Part shown: in pieces, positions 36,403-46,309 of the stretch
How positions within the stretch are numbered: the first letter of the stretch is position 1
Layout: each line of letters opens with the position of its first letter
Origin: Angomonas deanei
Lineage: Eukaryota; Euglenozoa; Kinetoplastea; Trypanosomatida; Trypanosomatidae
Assembly (NCBI GenBank): GCA_903995115.1
Contig: LR877146.1
Coordinates: 310,001-374,000 of the forward strand
DNA: 64,000 nucleotides
Direction: 5' to 3'
Position numbers and translations under genes: made by a program
The notes under the pieces: model-generated
Told to the model about the DNA's origin: nothing
Seen by the model: the letters and a program-made list of their open reading frames with translations, nothing else
Database searches by the model: none

Positions 36403-36606
36403 ATGGACCCCATACACAGACGACAGGCGAACCTCGTACCTCGTGTACCAGAGACGCCTCGCCGGCGACAGGCGCTGTTAGTTCCACGACCCTCGTCGAC
36501 CAACCGACGGCGGTCCCTCTCAAGGCAACCGCCAGGAAAGGTATTAACCGCTGTCGAGGAGGGCACCAGTAGAGGGAGAACTTCTCCTGTCTTATTCGTC
36601 GATTGA
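36403..36606 (+). CDS. very small Arg/Pro-rich protein of the VEEG-tail family
   Basis: 67 aa (MDPIHRRQANLVPRVPETP). Two imperfect units VPR.P.T.RRRQ/RRR are visible. The tail LTAVEEGTSRGRTSPVLFVD matches the LSSVEEGTGR.. tail of the two genes downstream and ends in a V-L-F site. The strong acceptor AG 16 nt upstream and the shared tail argue that this short frame is real. Confidence 0.65.
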   Translation: MDPIHRRQANLVPRVPETPRRRQALLVPRPSSTNRRRSLSRQPPGKVLTAVEEGTSRGRTSPVLFVD

Positions 36607-37120
36607 TCTGATCCACGGAATTATTTTGTACTTTGCAGAATGTGTTTTTTAGTTTTCATTTTTCTTGCATTATTCCGAGTTTTTTTTTTTTCCACTGTCT
36701 TTTCCCTTTTTTAACCCATGCATTTTCGTTTTTGTTTATGGTTTTACACAGTTTATGTTTTCAAAAAAATTTAATTTATGTTTTTCATCATCCTGTCAAA
36801 ATTTTAATGTCTCCTCCTCTTTAACGGAATTTCATGTGTGTGTGTGTGATGAATATAATGTGTTATGTCGGTACCAGCGTGAATATCGCGTTTTGTTGTA
36901 CAGATGGTGCATCACTCTTACTTCCCTCTATTCATTACTTTTTTTTTTTTGTCCCTAGAGTTATCTGATTCCCTTTTTTGCTTTTTTCTGAAGCACAATA
37001 CTCTCCGTCCTGTGGAGAAGCAAACTGAGCATAGTAGCGGATTTTCTTGAAGCATTCAATCCGCTAGAAAAAAAAAAAAAAATATAAAATAGACGTATAG
37101 TGTTTGGCCAGTCGTCCGTT
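36607..37120 (+). other. T-rich spacer
   Basis: Phe/Leu-rich open frames here are products of T-runs and are rejected. TTTTTTTTTTTGTCCCTAG gives an acceptor candidate at AG 36957-36958. Confidence 0.4.
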
Positions 37121-37663
37121 ATGTCCCACCAGGGCTCCTCCCCATCCCTCAATGCCGGGGTCGCCGCTCTCCATCGAAACAATGACATCACCACCCCACA
37201 AGTGTCCAACCGGTTCAGTAGTCAGAGCAGCGGACCCTCCGCAGCGCAGGGCGCCGTCTCGAATGAGTGGGACAGCTGGCGTGTCACCAAGACAGAGACC
37301 CCTAAACAGGAGCTGAAGGCGGTAGAACCCTCCCCGGTGAACCTACCCTCCCCCAACGCAGAGAACCGCCCTTCCACGACGTCAACCGAGGACAAACCGT
37401 ATCTGAACTACTGCCAGTACTACATGGAGCGACTGCAGACGATGCAGCGGCCCTTTGTGCACGACGAGTACGAGGAGGGCGGTAGAGATATTGTGGCCCC
37501 TAATGATCGACGGCCGCCACGGTCCAGTCGGTCACGGTCGCCCCAGGCGCGACGGTCCTCCTCCAGGACATCGTCGCACGGGTCTCGCCGGTCCCGTCTG
37601 TCGTCTGTGGAGGAGGGAACCGGTAGGAGGAAGCGATCGAGTGCTCTCCGGTTACTTCATTAA
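37121..37663 (+). CDS. VEEG-tail family protein, MSHQGSSP paralogue
   Basis: 180 aa from MSHQGSSPSLNAG, the start that aligns with the next gene (MTHQGSSPFIDVG). A conserved block YCQYYMERLQTMQRPFVHDEYE at ~94-115, shared almost word for word with the paralogue, is the only part likely to be structured. Around it lie NLPSPNAENRP and an Arg/Ser/Pro region. It ends LSSVEEGTGRRKRSSALRLLH. No acylation signal or membrane span. The function of the YCQYYMER block is unknown; its invariance against a variable background suggests a binding site. Confidence 0.75.
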   Translation: MSHQGSSPSLNAGVAALHRNNDITTPQVSNRFSSQSSGPSAAQGAVSNEWDSWRVTKTETPKQELKAVEPSPVNLPSPNAENRPSTTSTEDKPYLNYCQYYMERLQTMQRPFVHDEYEEGGRDIVAPNDRRPPRSSRSRSPQARRSSSRTSSHGSRRSRLSSVEEGTGRRKRSSALRLLH

Positions 37664-37959
37664 AACGTCTGTTTTTGTCAATATTCCATCGTTTATTCCT
37701 ATTTTTTTTTCCTGTTTCCTTTTTTATATATTTTCTGCAATTAAACGTGTGATTGTGTTCCGTTGTTGTTTTCTTTTTCCGCGAGTGCATCAAACTGTAC
37801 GACTACTATAATTGGTTTGATATGGACACACTTTATGACACGTAGCACAATAGGCCGAATAGTACAACTCATGTTCCCTTATCTCCCTTGTATCCTTCCT
37901 CTTTTAACCCGTCACCCACCAAAAAAAGAAAAGGCGTATCCTCTTGCCGTCGTCTCGGC
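37664..37959 (+). other. spacer with CT-rich tract
   Basis: A CT-rich tract at about 37873-37919 precedes an A-run, with AG at 37927-37928, upstream of the ATG at 37960. No gene. Confidence 0.35.
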
Positions 37960-38739
37960 ATGACCCACCAGGGGTCCTCCCCATTCATTGATGTGGGTAC
38001 CAGTTCCATCGATCGAAATAACGATAACACCCCATTGTACCGGTCTATCTACCCCACCCACGAGGACGATGGCCCCTCGGAGGACCTCTACACCTTACCC
38101 ACGGCGTGGGAAGTATGGTATGAGGCCACCATCGGCCGTGGGGCTGCAGAGGCGATAGAGGCCACCCCCAGCAATGTACCCTCCCCTAATGCAGTGAACC
38201 GCCCGGCCAAGAAGTCGGCCATCGAGAAGGCCAATCTCGACTACTGTCAGTACTACATGGAGCGCATTCGAACGATGCAGCGACCTTTTGTGCATAGCGA
38301 GTACGAAAATGAGAGTGGAGATGATATTGTGCCTAACGATGGACTCCCCACTGGTTCCCCTCCGTCTCGACGGTCAGTCCGTTCCGCTCCCACACAGTCC
38401 AGACGATCCCCACAGGCGAGACGACCAGTCCGGCCCACTCCACAACGACCGCCGCAAATAAGACACCCTCCACAGCGGTCCCCGCGTGCAAAGCAGCCCG
38501 TGCGATCCCCACGGTCCAGACAGCCAGCGAGATCCCCTCCATCACGAAAACCAGCTAGTACCCCGCGGCCCAGCCGGCCACCCCGCACGCCCCAGTTCCT
38601 ACAGCCATCATCGCCACAGGCTGGACGGTCCACGTCAGGGCCACAGAGCCCTTCGTCACCGCGCCGGACCAGTCTGTCGTCTGTAGAAGAGGGAACTGGC
38701 AGGAAGGGGAGATCTAGCTTTCTCCGGTTTCTGCCTTAA
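37960..38739 (+). CDS. VEEG-tail family protein, MTHQGSSP paralogue with Arg/Pro/Ser repeats
   Basis: 259 aa from MTHQGSSPFIDVG. Shares NVPSPNAVNRP and YCQYYMERIRTMQRPFVHSEYE (~88-109) with the preceding gene, then expands into ~110 residues of SRRS/ARRP/PPRSRQP-type repeats. It ends LSSVEEGTGRKGRSSFLRFLP. A clear tandem duplicate of the gene at 37121-37663; the Arg-rich region is the main length difference. Could bind RNA or acidic surfaces, but that is only composition-based. Confidence 0.75.
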   Translation: MTHQGSSPFIDVGTSSIDRNNDNTPLYRSIYPTHEDDGPSEDLYTLPTAWEVWYEATIGRGAAEAIEATPSNVPSPNAVNRPAKKSAIEKANLDYCQYYMERIRTMQRPFVHSEYENESGDDIVPNDGLPTGSPPSRRSVRSAPTQSRRSPQARRPVRPTPQRPPQIRHPPQRSPRAKQPVRSPRSRQPARSPPSRKPASTPRPSRPPRTPQFLQPSSPQAGRSTSGPQSPSSPRRTSLSSVEEGTGRKGRSSFLRFLP

Positions 38740-39079
38740 AACATTTTTTTTTTTTTTTCATTTCCTGGTTCTGCGAACTATTCATTTTTTTTTTTTTACC
38801 TCTTTTTGTTTTTTCTTGCTGTATTCACCGTGATACTTCGATGTAAAACGGGTGATTTTTTATTAGGATTATGCGTTACTGTGTTTTCGCGCATGTGTAC
38901 AATTCCATGACTACCATCCTAGATAACTGTTTCACCAGTAGTGTTAATCGTTTGAGTTCTTTTTTTTTTTTTTGTTTTCCATCGTTTCTTTCCATCCCAT
39001 CTGTTTCTCCTCTATTTTAATGCTCGGAAAGGTAGCGAGATCCTTTTTTTTTTTTTTTTTGTTTTTCACTTTCCTATTC
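38740..39079 (+). other. T-rich spacer
   Basis: Several T-runs, no gene. No AG lies between the last T-run and the ATG at 39080, so the splice site must be further upstream, or the gene starts differently. Confidence 0.35.
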
Positions 39080-39472
39080 ATGAACGATAACACCAGTACC
39101 GGCCCCGGCTACCTCAACAGGGATGTCGCCAGCAACCTGCCCATCTATCTCTTACCCACCTACCAGGAGACCGCGGAGGCGGAGCGGACCCAACTGTCCG
39201 ACACCGACAGCGACGACTCCTTCATCCGGCAGGACAAGGATAATAAAAAGAAGAAGGAGAATGAGAACAGCACCAGCGCGGCTACCCCACTGAGGAGTGA
39301 GCAGACCGGCGGGGCCCCACTGCAGCGGCGCTCTAGCAGTTTCATGAATAGTTTACGTCGGAGGAGCAGTCAGGGCAGCGAGGGTAGCAAGTCGTCCCTT
39401 CCCCCGCCGGCGACAGAAAAGGAAAGAAAGCGTTCCAGTATTTTGGAGTATATTCGAAACAAACCATTATAA
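39080..39472 (+). CDS. small acidic-to-basic disordered protein
   Basis: 130 aa from MNDNTSTGPGYLNRD; longer in-frame readings run into T-rich leader. The N-terminal part is acidic (LSDTDSDDSFIRQD); the middle has RRSSSFMNSLRRRSSQGS, two basophilic-kinase-type sites. The C-terminus is KERKRSSILEYIRNKPL, similar in design to the R-x-R-S-S-[AFI] ends of the three preceding genes. No domain recognised. Confidence 0.65.
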   Translation: MNDNTSTGPGYLNRDVASNLPIYLLPTYQETAEAERTQLSDTDSDDSFIRQDKDNKKKKENENSTSAATPLRSEQTGGAPLQRRSSSFMNSLRRRSSQGSEGSKSSLPPPATEKERKRSSILEYIRNKPL

Positions 39473-39883
39473 AGTGTGATAAGGTTTTTGTTTCTCCAAT
39501 AATGTTTTTTTTTTTTTTTTTTGCCCATTTTAAAAATGTTTTGTTTTTGTTCATGTTCCTATCTATATTTCGCATTACGATTACATGTGCTGCAATTCTT
39601 TTTTTTTTTTTTCACCCATTTGATGTATGTTAGCATGAAGTTTTTTTTTTTTTTTGCATTATTTCGTGATCTTGTTTTTTTGTTTTGTTGTATTCCATTT
39701 AATTCCCATATTTGGTAGAGTAGAGCTAGTTTTTAATTTTACTTTTTTTTTTAAGATCACCTAGCGGTTGGTGTATACTGTTGCTATTCAAAAATCTTGA
39801 ACGATGTTATCCCAATCTCCCTCTCTTTTTTTTAAAGACCGTAGAATAGTATTAATCGTAATTGAAATAATAATAATAAAAAA
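39473..39883 (+). other. T-rich spacer with predicted acceptor
   Basis: No gene. CCCAATCTCCCTCTCTTTTTTTTAAAG gives AG 39836-39837, 47 nt before the ATG. Confidence 0.45.
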
Positions 39884-41182
39884 ATGGATAGCGCTCCCCA
39901 TACCCCCAGTACCAGCTACTACATGGGCGGCGGCGAGCATCAGAAACCCTTGTTGTACAAGATAGTGCCCTCCTCCCGCAGCCCAGGAAAAGCGACCCGT
40001 CCCACCCAAAGGCCGAATCACTTCCAGCTGGCGGATACCATGACACCTAATAATAATGATAATCATAATATTACGGAAAAGGAGAATGATCTAACGCCAT
40101 TGGAGGCGAACAAGAGTGAATCGCTTCATTCGGTGGGAGGCTTTTATTCAGGGTTGCAAGACTTTTTCGAACAGAGTAACATTATGGAGGAAGAGGAAAA
40201 AGATTCCCCGGCGAGGTCCATCAAAGGCAGCGGCAAGTACAGCGTCGGCCTGCACCGGAAGAAGAGTCACCCCTTCACTTTTTACGACAAGTGCACCTTT
40301 TTTGTCAACGCCTACGAAAACGGTGGAGAGGAGAAGACGACCCCGGTGGTACTGAATGCCTCCACGTGCACGGAGTTCTCTTCCAGCTCGAACCGGCGGG
40401 ATAGTCAGAACGCAGTGAATTACATTGGGGATGGGACGCGGGCCCCAGCCCGGCTGCCACCAGTCAAGAAGGTGACCTCCCCTCCGACTCTCAAAAAGGA
40501 AAAGGAGGAGGCAGACAACACCTTCTTTTCTCAGTCGTATAACAATGACCCCACGCTCCTCGTGCACAAGGACTACATCCTGCCTAGTATCCTACGACAG
40601 CCACGGAGCCCAGTGGACGCCCCTCTGCACCAGGACCGTAAGGTACACAGTGCTGGCGGCAGTAAGCCCACGCTACAGTCCCCCCCCTCTACGGCGACCA
40701 CCATGACCTACCGGGCCACCCCGCAGGATCCTGTGACCACCCTCAACGCCAACACCTATCACGTCTTTTCTACCAAGAAGTTGGCTGCGTCTGCCCCGGA
40801 ACTGTTTTCCGTCGCAACCAGTGACGTAGCGAAGGAGGCGACCCCCCGTCGTCAGTACAATGTTGTCAGCAAACGAGAGGTCAACCCGCCGCCTGTCAAG
40901 GTAGAGGAGAAGTCCCTGACGACCGGCCGGCCGCCCTCCTCCCTGTACATCCCTCGGCTGAAGGCGGACCTCCTGGAGGAGGCGCAGGAGAACATTATCC
41001 GCCGTACCCACGATGGGAAGCGTCTACCCACCTCACCACACCACCCCACTCGTATTGAGTACGATAAGCAGAATACGGTGATTACCACGACCACCCCAAA
41101 AGAGAGGACCAACAGTACAGTGAGCGAGCTGATTCGACAGGCGAGGAGTAAGAAGTTAAAAAATAAAATTATTACGAGCTAA
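39884..41182 (+). CDS. disordered protein with SILR motif
   Basis: 432 aa, MDSAPHTPSTSYYMGGG start. Mostly disordered, Thr/Pro/Ser/Lys-rich. GGFYSGLQDFFEQSNIMEEEEKD (~85-105) is an aromatic/acidic patch. HPFTFYDKCTFFVN (~126-139) contains FYDK, recalling the FYD boxes of the 6.7-11.7 kb proteins. A perfect SILK site PSILRQPRSP is at ~234. The C-terminus LIRQARSKKLKNKIITS is basic and amphipathic, unlike the VSF ends of its neighbours. No acylation signal. Confidence 0.75.
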   Translation: MDSAPHTPSTSYYMGGGEHQKPLLYKIVPSSRSPGKATRPTQRPNHFQLADTMTPNNNDNHNITEKENDLTPLEANKSESLHSVGGFYSGLQDFFEQSNIMEEEEKDSPARSIKGSGKYSVGLHRKKSHPFTFYDKCTFFVNAYENGGEEKTTPVVLNASTCTEFSSSSNRRDSQNAVNYIGDGTRAPARLPPVKKVTSPPTLKKEKEEADNTFFSQSYNNDPTLLVHKDYILPSILRQPRSPVDAPLHQDRKVHSAGGSKPTLQSPPSTATTMTYRATPQDPVTTLNANTYHVFSTKKLAASAPELFSVATSDVAKEATPRRQYNVVSKREVNPPPVKVEEKSLTTGRPPSSLYIPRLKADLLEEAQENIIRRTHDGKRLPTSPHHPTRIEYDKQNTVITTTTPKERTNSTVSELIRQARSKKLKNKIITS

Positions 41183-42034
41183 AAAAAAAAAAAATCTCTC
41201 ATTTTTTTTTTTTTGTTGACTTCTGTTTTCAATGTAGTTTTAACTATTGGCATCGTTTTTTAGAATTGTTTTTCGATAAGACTTTTTGTTTTTGATTTAG
41301 TGTCTAGGGAAACGAAAAAAATAAAAAAACCTCGACAAGCGACAAAAATAAAAAGAAATAATATAAACTGTCTTTATTCTCCCCACCACTTAGGTTTTTT
41401 TTTTTTTTACTCTTTTTCTTTATGATTAGCAATGCCCTCATCATAATTGTAAATGGCGTTGAGATTGGGAAAACGCATTAAATCACATCGTGTTTTTTTT
41501 TTTTAGTGTTAATTTTAATAATACATTGTTTTTTCATTTATTATTCTACTGTTACCAGCGGCATGCTGCCTCCAAAAAAAAAAAAATTCAGACCAGTTTT
41601 CTCCAAGTTAGATGATTTAATGCTTGTTACCAGTGTCCTTTATCTACTATATGGTTCTTGAAAATACTAGGAAAAAAATACAATAAAAGCGTTTAAAGTA
41701 AAAAAAAAAAAAAAGGAAAAATAGTATAAATAACTCTTCCATTATTGTTCTTTTTTTATTTATTCCTACCTCGTTTTCCATTTTTTCCGCCTCTTTCTTG
41801 TTTTCCGTGTATTTTTAAATTCGTTTATCAGTTTTTTTAGAATTATTCCTATTTTTATTCCTTTTATATGACAATATAAATAAAAAAATAAAATTTAGTT
41901 CTTCTTATTCCACTTTAATCGTATTTTTTTTTTTCTTGCTGACACAACACTCACCTTCGTTCTCTCTTTCTCTTTATCCTTCTGTTCTTTTTTTTTTTTT
42001 TATTATTTCACCCAGTGTACTCGTTGCATGCCTC
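41183..42034 (+). other. AT-rich spacer with predicted acceptor
   Basis: No gene. A T-run followed by ATTATTTCACCCAG gives AG 42014-42015. After this site the first ATG (42028) is out of frame and opens a ~12-codon overlapping upstream frame; the gene's own ATG is at 42035. Confidence 0.4.
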
Positions 42035-42793
42035 ATGCACTACGACGACTACTTCTACCTCAGTGACCTCACGGCGTACCCCTCCTACCCCGACAATGAG
42101 GCGAGCCTCTCCTACCGCCTCCCTAACGCGATCAACGAACAGCAGCAACAGCAGCAAGAGGTCCCTCCTCCGTATCATCCACAGTCGGCTAAGATTGTTC
42201 CCTCGGACCGTTGGGGGTCCTTCTCTTTTTTAGAATCCTACGGACTGCAGCCGACCCCATCGCCGCACGTCCAACTTCTTGTGAAAGATACAACTGAACA
42301 CAAAAAGGACGTCAATGAGAAAAAATTCAATCCCCCACGATTACTGTCCAATCCGTATGATACCACCACCGGTGATCGATCCTCGTTTTACCATTATAGC
42401 ACGTTTTATCAGAAAAAGTATCTGAACCATTCGGCGACGGAAAAGGAGAATCTTCTTTCGATCAATTCTAATAATAATAATAATAATTCTATTCGTACTG
42501 AATCTTCCGAGGCGGGGTACTCGGTGCTGGCGATGGACGGTCTCTCAGACGGATGGAAGAAGGAAAAACCGATTCCAACGGAAAATAAAGAAACACAGAA
42601 ATTATTGCGGGATGCACAGAGAGAGAATCCCCCGCCTACCCAACGCAACAAGAAGACAGAGCAGGGTACGCTGGCCAATGATAATAGTAGTAACGCATGC
42701 AGACCGCCGACCCCACCGTCCGAGTTTCCATCCAAACCGCGAAGAAGAAAAGTGAGTATCACTGATGATTTGCTTCCTAGTTCCCCGTCATAG
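42035..42793 (+). CDS. disordered protein with KVSI C-terminus
   Basis: 252 aa from MHYDDYFYLSDL. The N-terminus is rich in Tyr/Asp; a poly-Gln and Pro patch follows (EQQQQQQEVPPPYHP), then Asn-rich and charged disordered sequence. It ends KPRRRKVSITDDLLPSSPS, close to the end of the protein at 11145-11723 (GKKVSILTEDLIPSPV). This suggests common descent or strong selection on the tail. No acylation signal. Function unknown. Confidence 0.75.
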   Translation: MHYDDYFYLSDLTAYPSYPDNEASLSYRLPNAINEQQQQQQEVPPPYHPQSAKIVPSDRWGSFSFLESYGLQPTPSPHVQLLVKDTTEHKKDVNEKKFNPPRLLSNPYDTTTGDRSSFYHYSTFYQKKYLNHSATEKENLLSINSNNNNNNSIRTESSEAGYSVLAMDGLSDGWKKEKPIPTENKETQKLLRDAQRENPPPTQRNKKTEQGTLANDNSSNACRPPTPPSEFPSKPRRRKVSITDDLLPSSPS

Positions 42794-43289
42794 TCCATTT
42801 TTTTTTTTTTTTACTTTGTGCGAGGAATTCGCAAGTAGAACATATATAATTTTACTTTTTTTTTTTGTTTTCTTCTTTTGAGTACATGCTATTGTATTTT
42901 TGATTAAAAATATGTGAAAAATAAAACGACTCCTTTTTTCCCCATTGTTTATAATTTCACTCAAAAACAAATTCCGTTGGAAAACTTATCCTATTACTAT
43001 TACTGCCCTTGTTCTTCTCGAAAATGGATCTGTATCCCGTCTTCTTGTATGTATTTGTTTTTGTGTTATAAGGAAAAAAATTACCGTGGGTGATTGACAC
43101 TGTGTACGCCTCCACCACCATTATTAATATTACATTCTCTCCTCACCACTCCCTCTCTCATTTAGAATAAAACTAGGGTTCTATTTTTTTTTTTCTTTTT
43201 TTTGTAAGTATTTCGTTTCAATTTTTTTTTTTTTTGTGTGTGCACAGTTTTCCTTTTTTTTCATTTATTTTATTTTCGAAATAGCCATC
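42794..43289 (+). other. T-rich spacer with predicted acceptor
   Basis: No gene. A T-run and GTGTGTGCACAG give AG 43246-43247; another AG (AAATAG, 43283-43284) lies just before the ATG at 43290. Confidence 0.45.
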
Positions 43290-44651
43290 ATGGGAAACAA
43301 CTACTCTGAATTACAAGGCGGAGCAGCCATCCCCGAGAACCATAAAATACACTATAGCCGTTGGCAGGATGGGGGCAGTCAGGCCAACCGACCCCGGCGA
43401 GGCGGATCCTTCCGGACATCGAGCACGGAGGAGCCCGCAGAGATACCAGTGCGGGTCGGACGGCGGTGGACCCAGCCCGCCTACCCAGACTCCAACCATA
43501 GCGTCGGGGCCAGCGACAGCCCCGGCTCCTCACAGGACTCTGACCAAGCCTATGACTACCAAATGAGGTCCGTCCGCGCAGGCGATCTGTTGTACAATAA
43601 TAATATGACAATGAATCCTAATAATAATATGTTTCTGATGAACGGGGCGGCGTATAGCAATACCATGAAGGACTACAACAACCCCATGCTGCTGACCCGC
43701 AGTACTAGTTTTCTGACGAATGGTGGCCAGGGGGCGTACACCGCTCCGGTGGAAGGCGGTGTCCCCCACTTTATGCGACTAGTACAGGACGACGGCGTCT
43801 CCAACTCCACCTTCCCACCCTCCAATGATATTAACGGCGGGGTGAAGCGGCAGACGGCAGCCAGGCGGTCGACCATGACGAACGACTACTTCTTCGCCCC
43901 GGCGACCCCACCGACGGTGCAGGAGTCCCAAAAAAAGAGTAGTCACCATAACACCACTACCAAAGAAAAGCCGGTCCGGCGGGTGAAGGAGACACGACCA
44001 AAAGTCGTACAAAGTAAACCAGTAGACGACACCCAGGCGATCCTAGGACTGATGGAGGACATTGCCGAGTACACCGTGGACCCGGAGTCCAAGCCAGCCC
44101 CGGCGCAGGAGGACCCCAGCAGCGAGGATGAGGCGGAGGCGACCGCAGATAACTATTTGGAACTGTATGCGATGGATTTTGCGAAGACCCCCGCCAAACC
44201 CGAAAAAGAGGAACAGGTCAGTCGGCCACCCTCCCAGCAGGAGTTGGCGAGCTCGGCCGGTAGTTTTGACATCACACCGTATATCATGGGTGACGACCTC
44301 TTGGGGGAGGAGCCCCGCCCCAACAGCAGTCAAGGAAAGACCACAGAGAAAAAACCAGAACCACCCTCCAAGCGGACCCCGCCCACCACACCGCAGAAAA
44401 ACTCCCCTCAGAGTACCACGCCTAGTAATATTAGCGGCAACAGCGTCAACGTCCCCGCCCGGGACGACACCTCCGACACGAGCAAGCCACTCGTTAAAGG
44501 GAACACGATTGTGGGTGGTGGGGGTATCCTCCGGCCAAGCGGTAGCTCCTTCCGCCGGTCCACGCTGCCCACCAACACGAGCATGAAGGAGGGGGAGCTG
44601 ACCAGCTCCTTCCGACAGCGGCGGGTGAGCTTTTCTGGACGAGTAAGCTAG
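43290..44651 (+). CDS. N-myristoylation-type disordered protein with SFD, GILR and RVSF motifs
   Basis: 453 aa from MGNNYSELQGG (Gly2, Ser6). The 18 upstream in-frame codons are T-rich leader. Disordered, Asn/Pro/Ser-rich. Late acidic boxes: NYLELYAMDF (~290) and GSFDITPYIMGDD (~325). Then VNGNTIVGGGGILRPSGSSFRRS-type sequence (about 400-418; shown here only in outline: KGNTIVGGGGILR at 403-415), and the C-terminal RQRRVSFSGRVS. GILR followed ~34 residues later by RRVSF is the order known for SILK and RVxF docking sites of PP1 regulators. The gene at 46310-47380 has the same three motifs in the same order: the best-matched pair in the window. Confidence 0.85.
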   Translation: MGNNYSELQGGAAIPENHKIHYSRWQDGGSQANRPRRGGSFRTSSTEEPAEIPVRVGRRWTQPAYPDSNHSVGASDSPGSSQDSDQAYDYQMRSVRAGDLLYNNNMTMNPNNNMFLMNGAAYSNTMKDYNNPMLLTRSTSFLTNGGQGAYTAPVEGGVPHFMRLVQDDGVSNSTFPPSNDINGGVKRQTAARRSTMTNDYFFAPATPPTVQESQKKSSHHNTTTKEKPVRRVKETRPKVVQSKPVDDTQAILGLMEDIAEYTVDPESKPAPAQEDPSSEDEAEATADNYLELYAMDFAKTPAKPEKEEQVSRPPSQQELASSAGSFDITPYIMGDDLLGEEPRPNSSQGKTTEKKPEPPSKRTPPTTPQKNSPQSTTPSNISGNSVNVPARDDTSDTSKPLVKGNTIVGGGGILRPSGSSFRRSTLPTNTSMKEGELTSSFRQRRVSFSGRVS

Positions 44652-45198
44652 AAAAGTGAAATAGGCAAATATAGACTGTAAAGTTTCAGTAGTATGTTTT
44701 ACTGTTGAGACACCTTTTTTTCCTGTTTCATTTCACCCCTCCAAGTATAATTTTCTTTAGTTGTATCATTTTATGGAACCCTTTTTTTTTCTTTTTATTA
44801 TTATTTTTGTACATACGGTCAAAATCCCCTTTCTTGCTGTAAAATTTGTCGTTTAATTTTGGCGAAAGAAAAACGTTTTTTTTTTTTTTTTGTATTCTAT
44901 ATTTTCAAAGTGCTTTTTTGATTTTTAAGTTTATTGTGCACAGACAGTTCTTTTTTCGGTTTTTCCAATTCTTTTTTTACGGTAAAAACAGTTCAGTGTG
45001 CCATCAATAACTATTTCCTGTTCTACAAGTGAGTGCTGATTACAATCTTCAAATTAAAATCACTATTGTCCTCTTTCTGCCCTAGTTTTCTTTTTATTTT
45101 CATTCTTTTGTTTCTGTTTGTGGTGTAGCAATACAGCGCTACTCTCAAGAACAGAAGAAACAAAAATTCGGATAACCAAAAAAGTAAAAAAAAAAAAA
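44652..45198 (+). other. T-rich spacer with predicted acceptor
   Basis: No gene. TTGTCCTCTTTCTGCCCTAG gives AG 45084-45085; the ATG at 45199 follows a run of 13 A. Confidence 0.45.
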
Positions 45199-45729
45199 AT
45201 GGGTTGTGGAGCATCCGTGAACGCGTCTTCTAGTGACGCCAAGAAAAGCGAAAAGAAGAAGTCGCACATCATCCCTCCTTTCAAACGGGAAAAGAAACCA
45301 AAAACAGAGCAGACACCACAAGAGCCACCGGCACCGCAAAAAGTAAAACCGGCTGGCAAAGTGCTCCGTGGGGTCCCACCACGGTCTGTGGCCAACGCCG
45401 ACCCTGAAATGAGCGTGAGCATCAACAGCATTAGTTTTAACGATAGTTTAATTAATTTTGTCAATCTCTTCGACCACAAGGACGAAAATGATACCGCGGG
45501 AGAAAACCGGTCGGCGAGCAGTTTTGAGAATTACGACTTGGACGACTACTCGGTGGGGGACACCGACCCTAGCAAGGCGGTGGAGGTGGAGAAACTACGG
45601 GAGAAGCAGCGGAACAATATTAGCGGTAGTATTCTCATCTCCAACAGTACCCTAAAGGATCGGAAGAGCTCGCAGAATCTTTCTGCCTCACGGAGTAAAC
45701 GTTTAGTTCAGTTTAAAAACACTCAGTAA
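45199..45729 (+). CDS. small N-myristoylation-type protein ending in LVQF
   Basis: 176 aa from MGCGASVNASS (Gly2, Cys3: dual acylation likely; the upstream in-frame frame is rejected). A Lys/Pro-rich segment comes first, then an aromatic/acidic block (ISFNDSLINFVNLFDHKDEND, ~76-96) and SFENYDLDDYSVGD (~110-125), a variant of the SFD box. Near 144 is GSILISNST (SILK-like without the basic residue). The end is SRSKRLVQFKNTQ, fitting [RK]-x-V-x-F. Function unknown; the motif set and order are as in the neighbouring MG proteins. Confidence 0.8.
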   Translation: MGCGASVNASSSDAKKSEKKKSHIIPPFKREKKPKTEQTPQEPPAPQKVKPAGKVLRGVPPRSVANADPEMSVSINSISFNDSLINFVNLFDHKDENDTAGENRSASSFENYDLDDYSVGDTDPSKAVEVEKLREKQRNNISGSILISNSTLKDRKSSQNLSASRSKRLVQFKNTQ

Positions 45730-46309
45730 CGCTTTTTTTTTTTTAAGCTTTCCCTCTTTTTTTTTTTTACCCCCAAACTATTTTTGCCTACTAATGCGCG
45801 TTTCAAGTGTTTTTTTTTTTAATTATTATTTTTACTATTATCAATTTTTTTTGTGAATAGTTCATCGGCGTCTGACGTCATTTTTTATTTTTGTTTTTAC
45901 AGTTTTTTTTTCCCTTCCCTATTCCGTTTACTGTTGTTATAGATAAAAAGTGTCAAAATGTAAAAAAAAAATCCATTATACAGTTTCAAGTGTGTTTATC
46001 CGTATTTTTATCATTATTTTCCCATTTCAAAAACTAAAACTATAATAAAAGATTCCTTTTGTTGTTATTTTTCATTTTTTGCGTGTTGGTTGGTGCTAAC
46101 GTTGAATGTGCTGTTATATTCTTCTGTGCAATAATACCTATTCTCCGCTCTCTCTTTCTAGAAGTTTTTTTATTTTTTTATTGTTTCGTTTCATTTTTCT
46201 TTTTTGTCCTTTTTTTTTATTATTTTTGTAATTTGTATAATACCAAATAATTGTAGAAATACCCCCAAATATAAATAATAATAATAATAATAATATAATA
46301 GAAATCAAT
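45730..46309 (+). other. T-rich spacer with predicted acceptor
   Basis: No gene. CTCCGCTCTCTCTTTCTAG gives AG 46160-46161. Confidence 0.45.

Noticed and set aside
36633-36958. Phe/Leu-rich frames that look like membrane proteins
   Set aside because: Products of T-runs in a spacer, as with similar frames at about 4065-4342, 10726-10935 and 47446-48382.
42028-42063. Short overlapping upstream frame as a regulatory uORF
   Set aside because: One out-of-frame ATG shortly after a predicted splice site is not enough; the true splice site is unknown.
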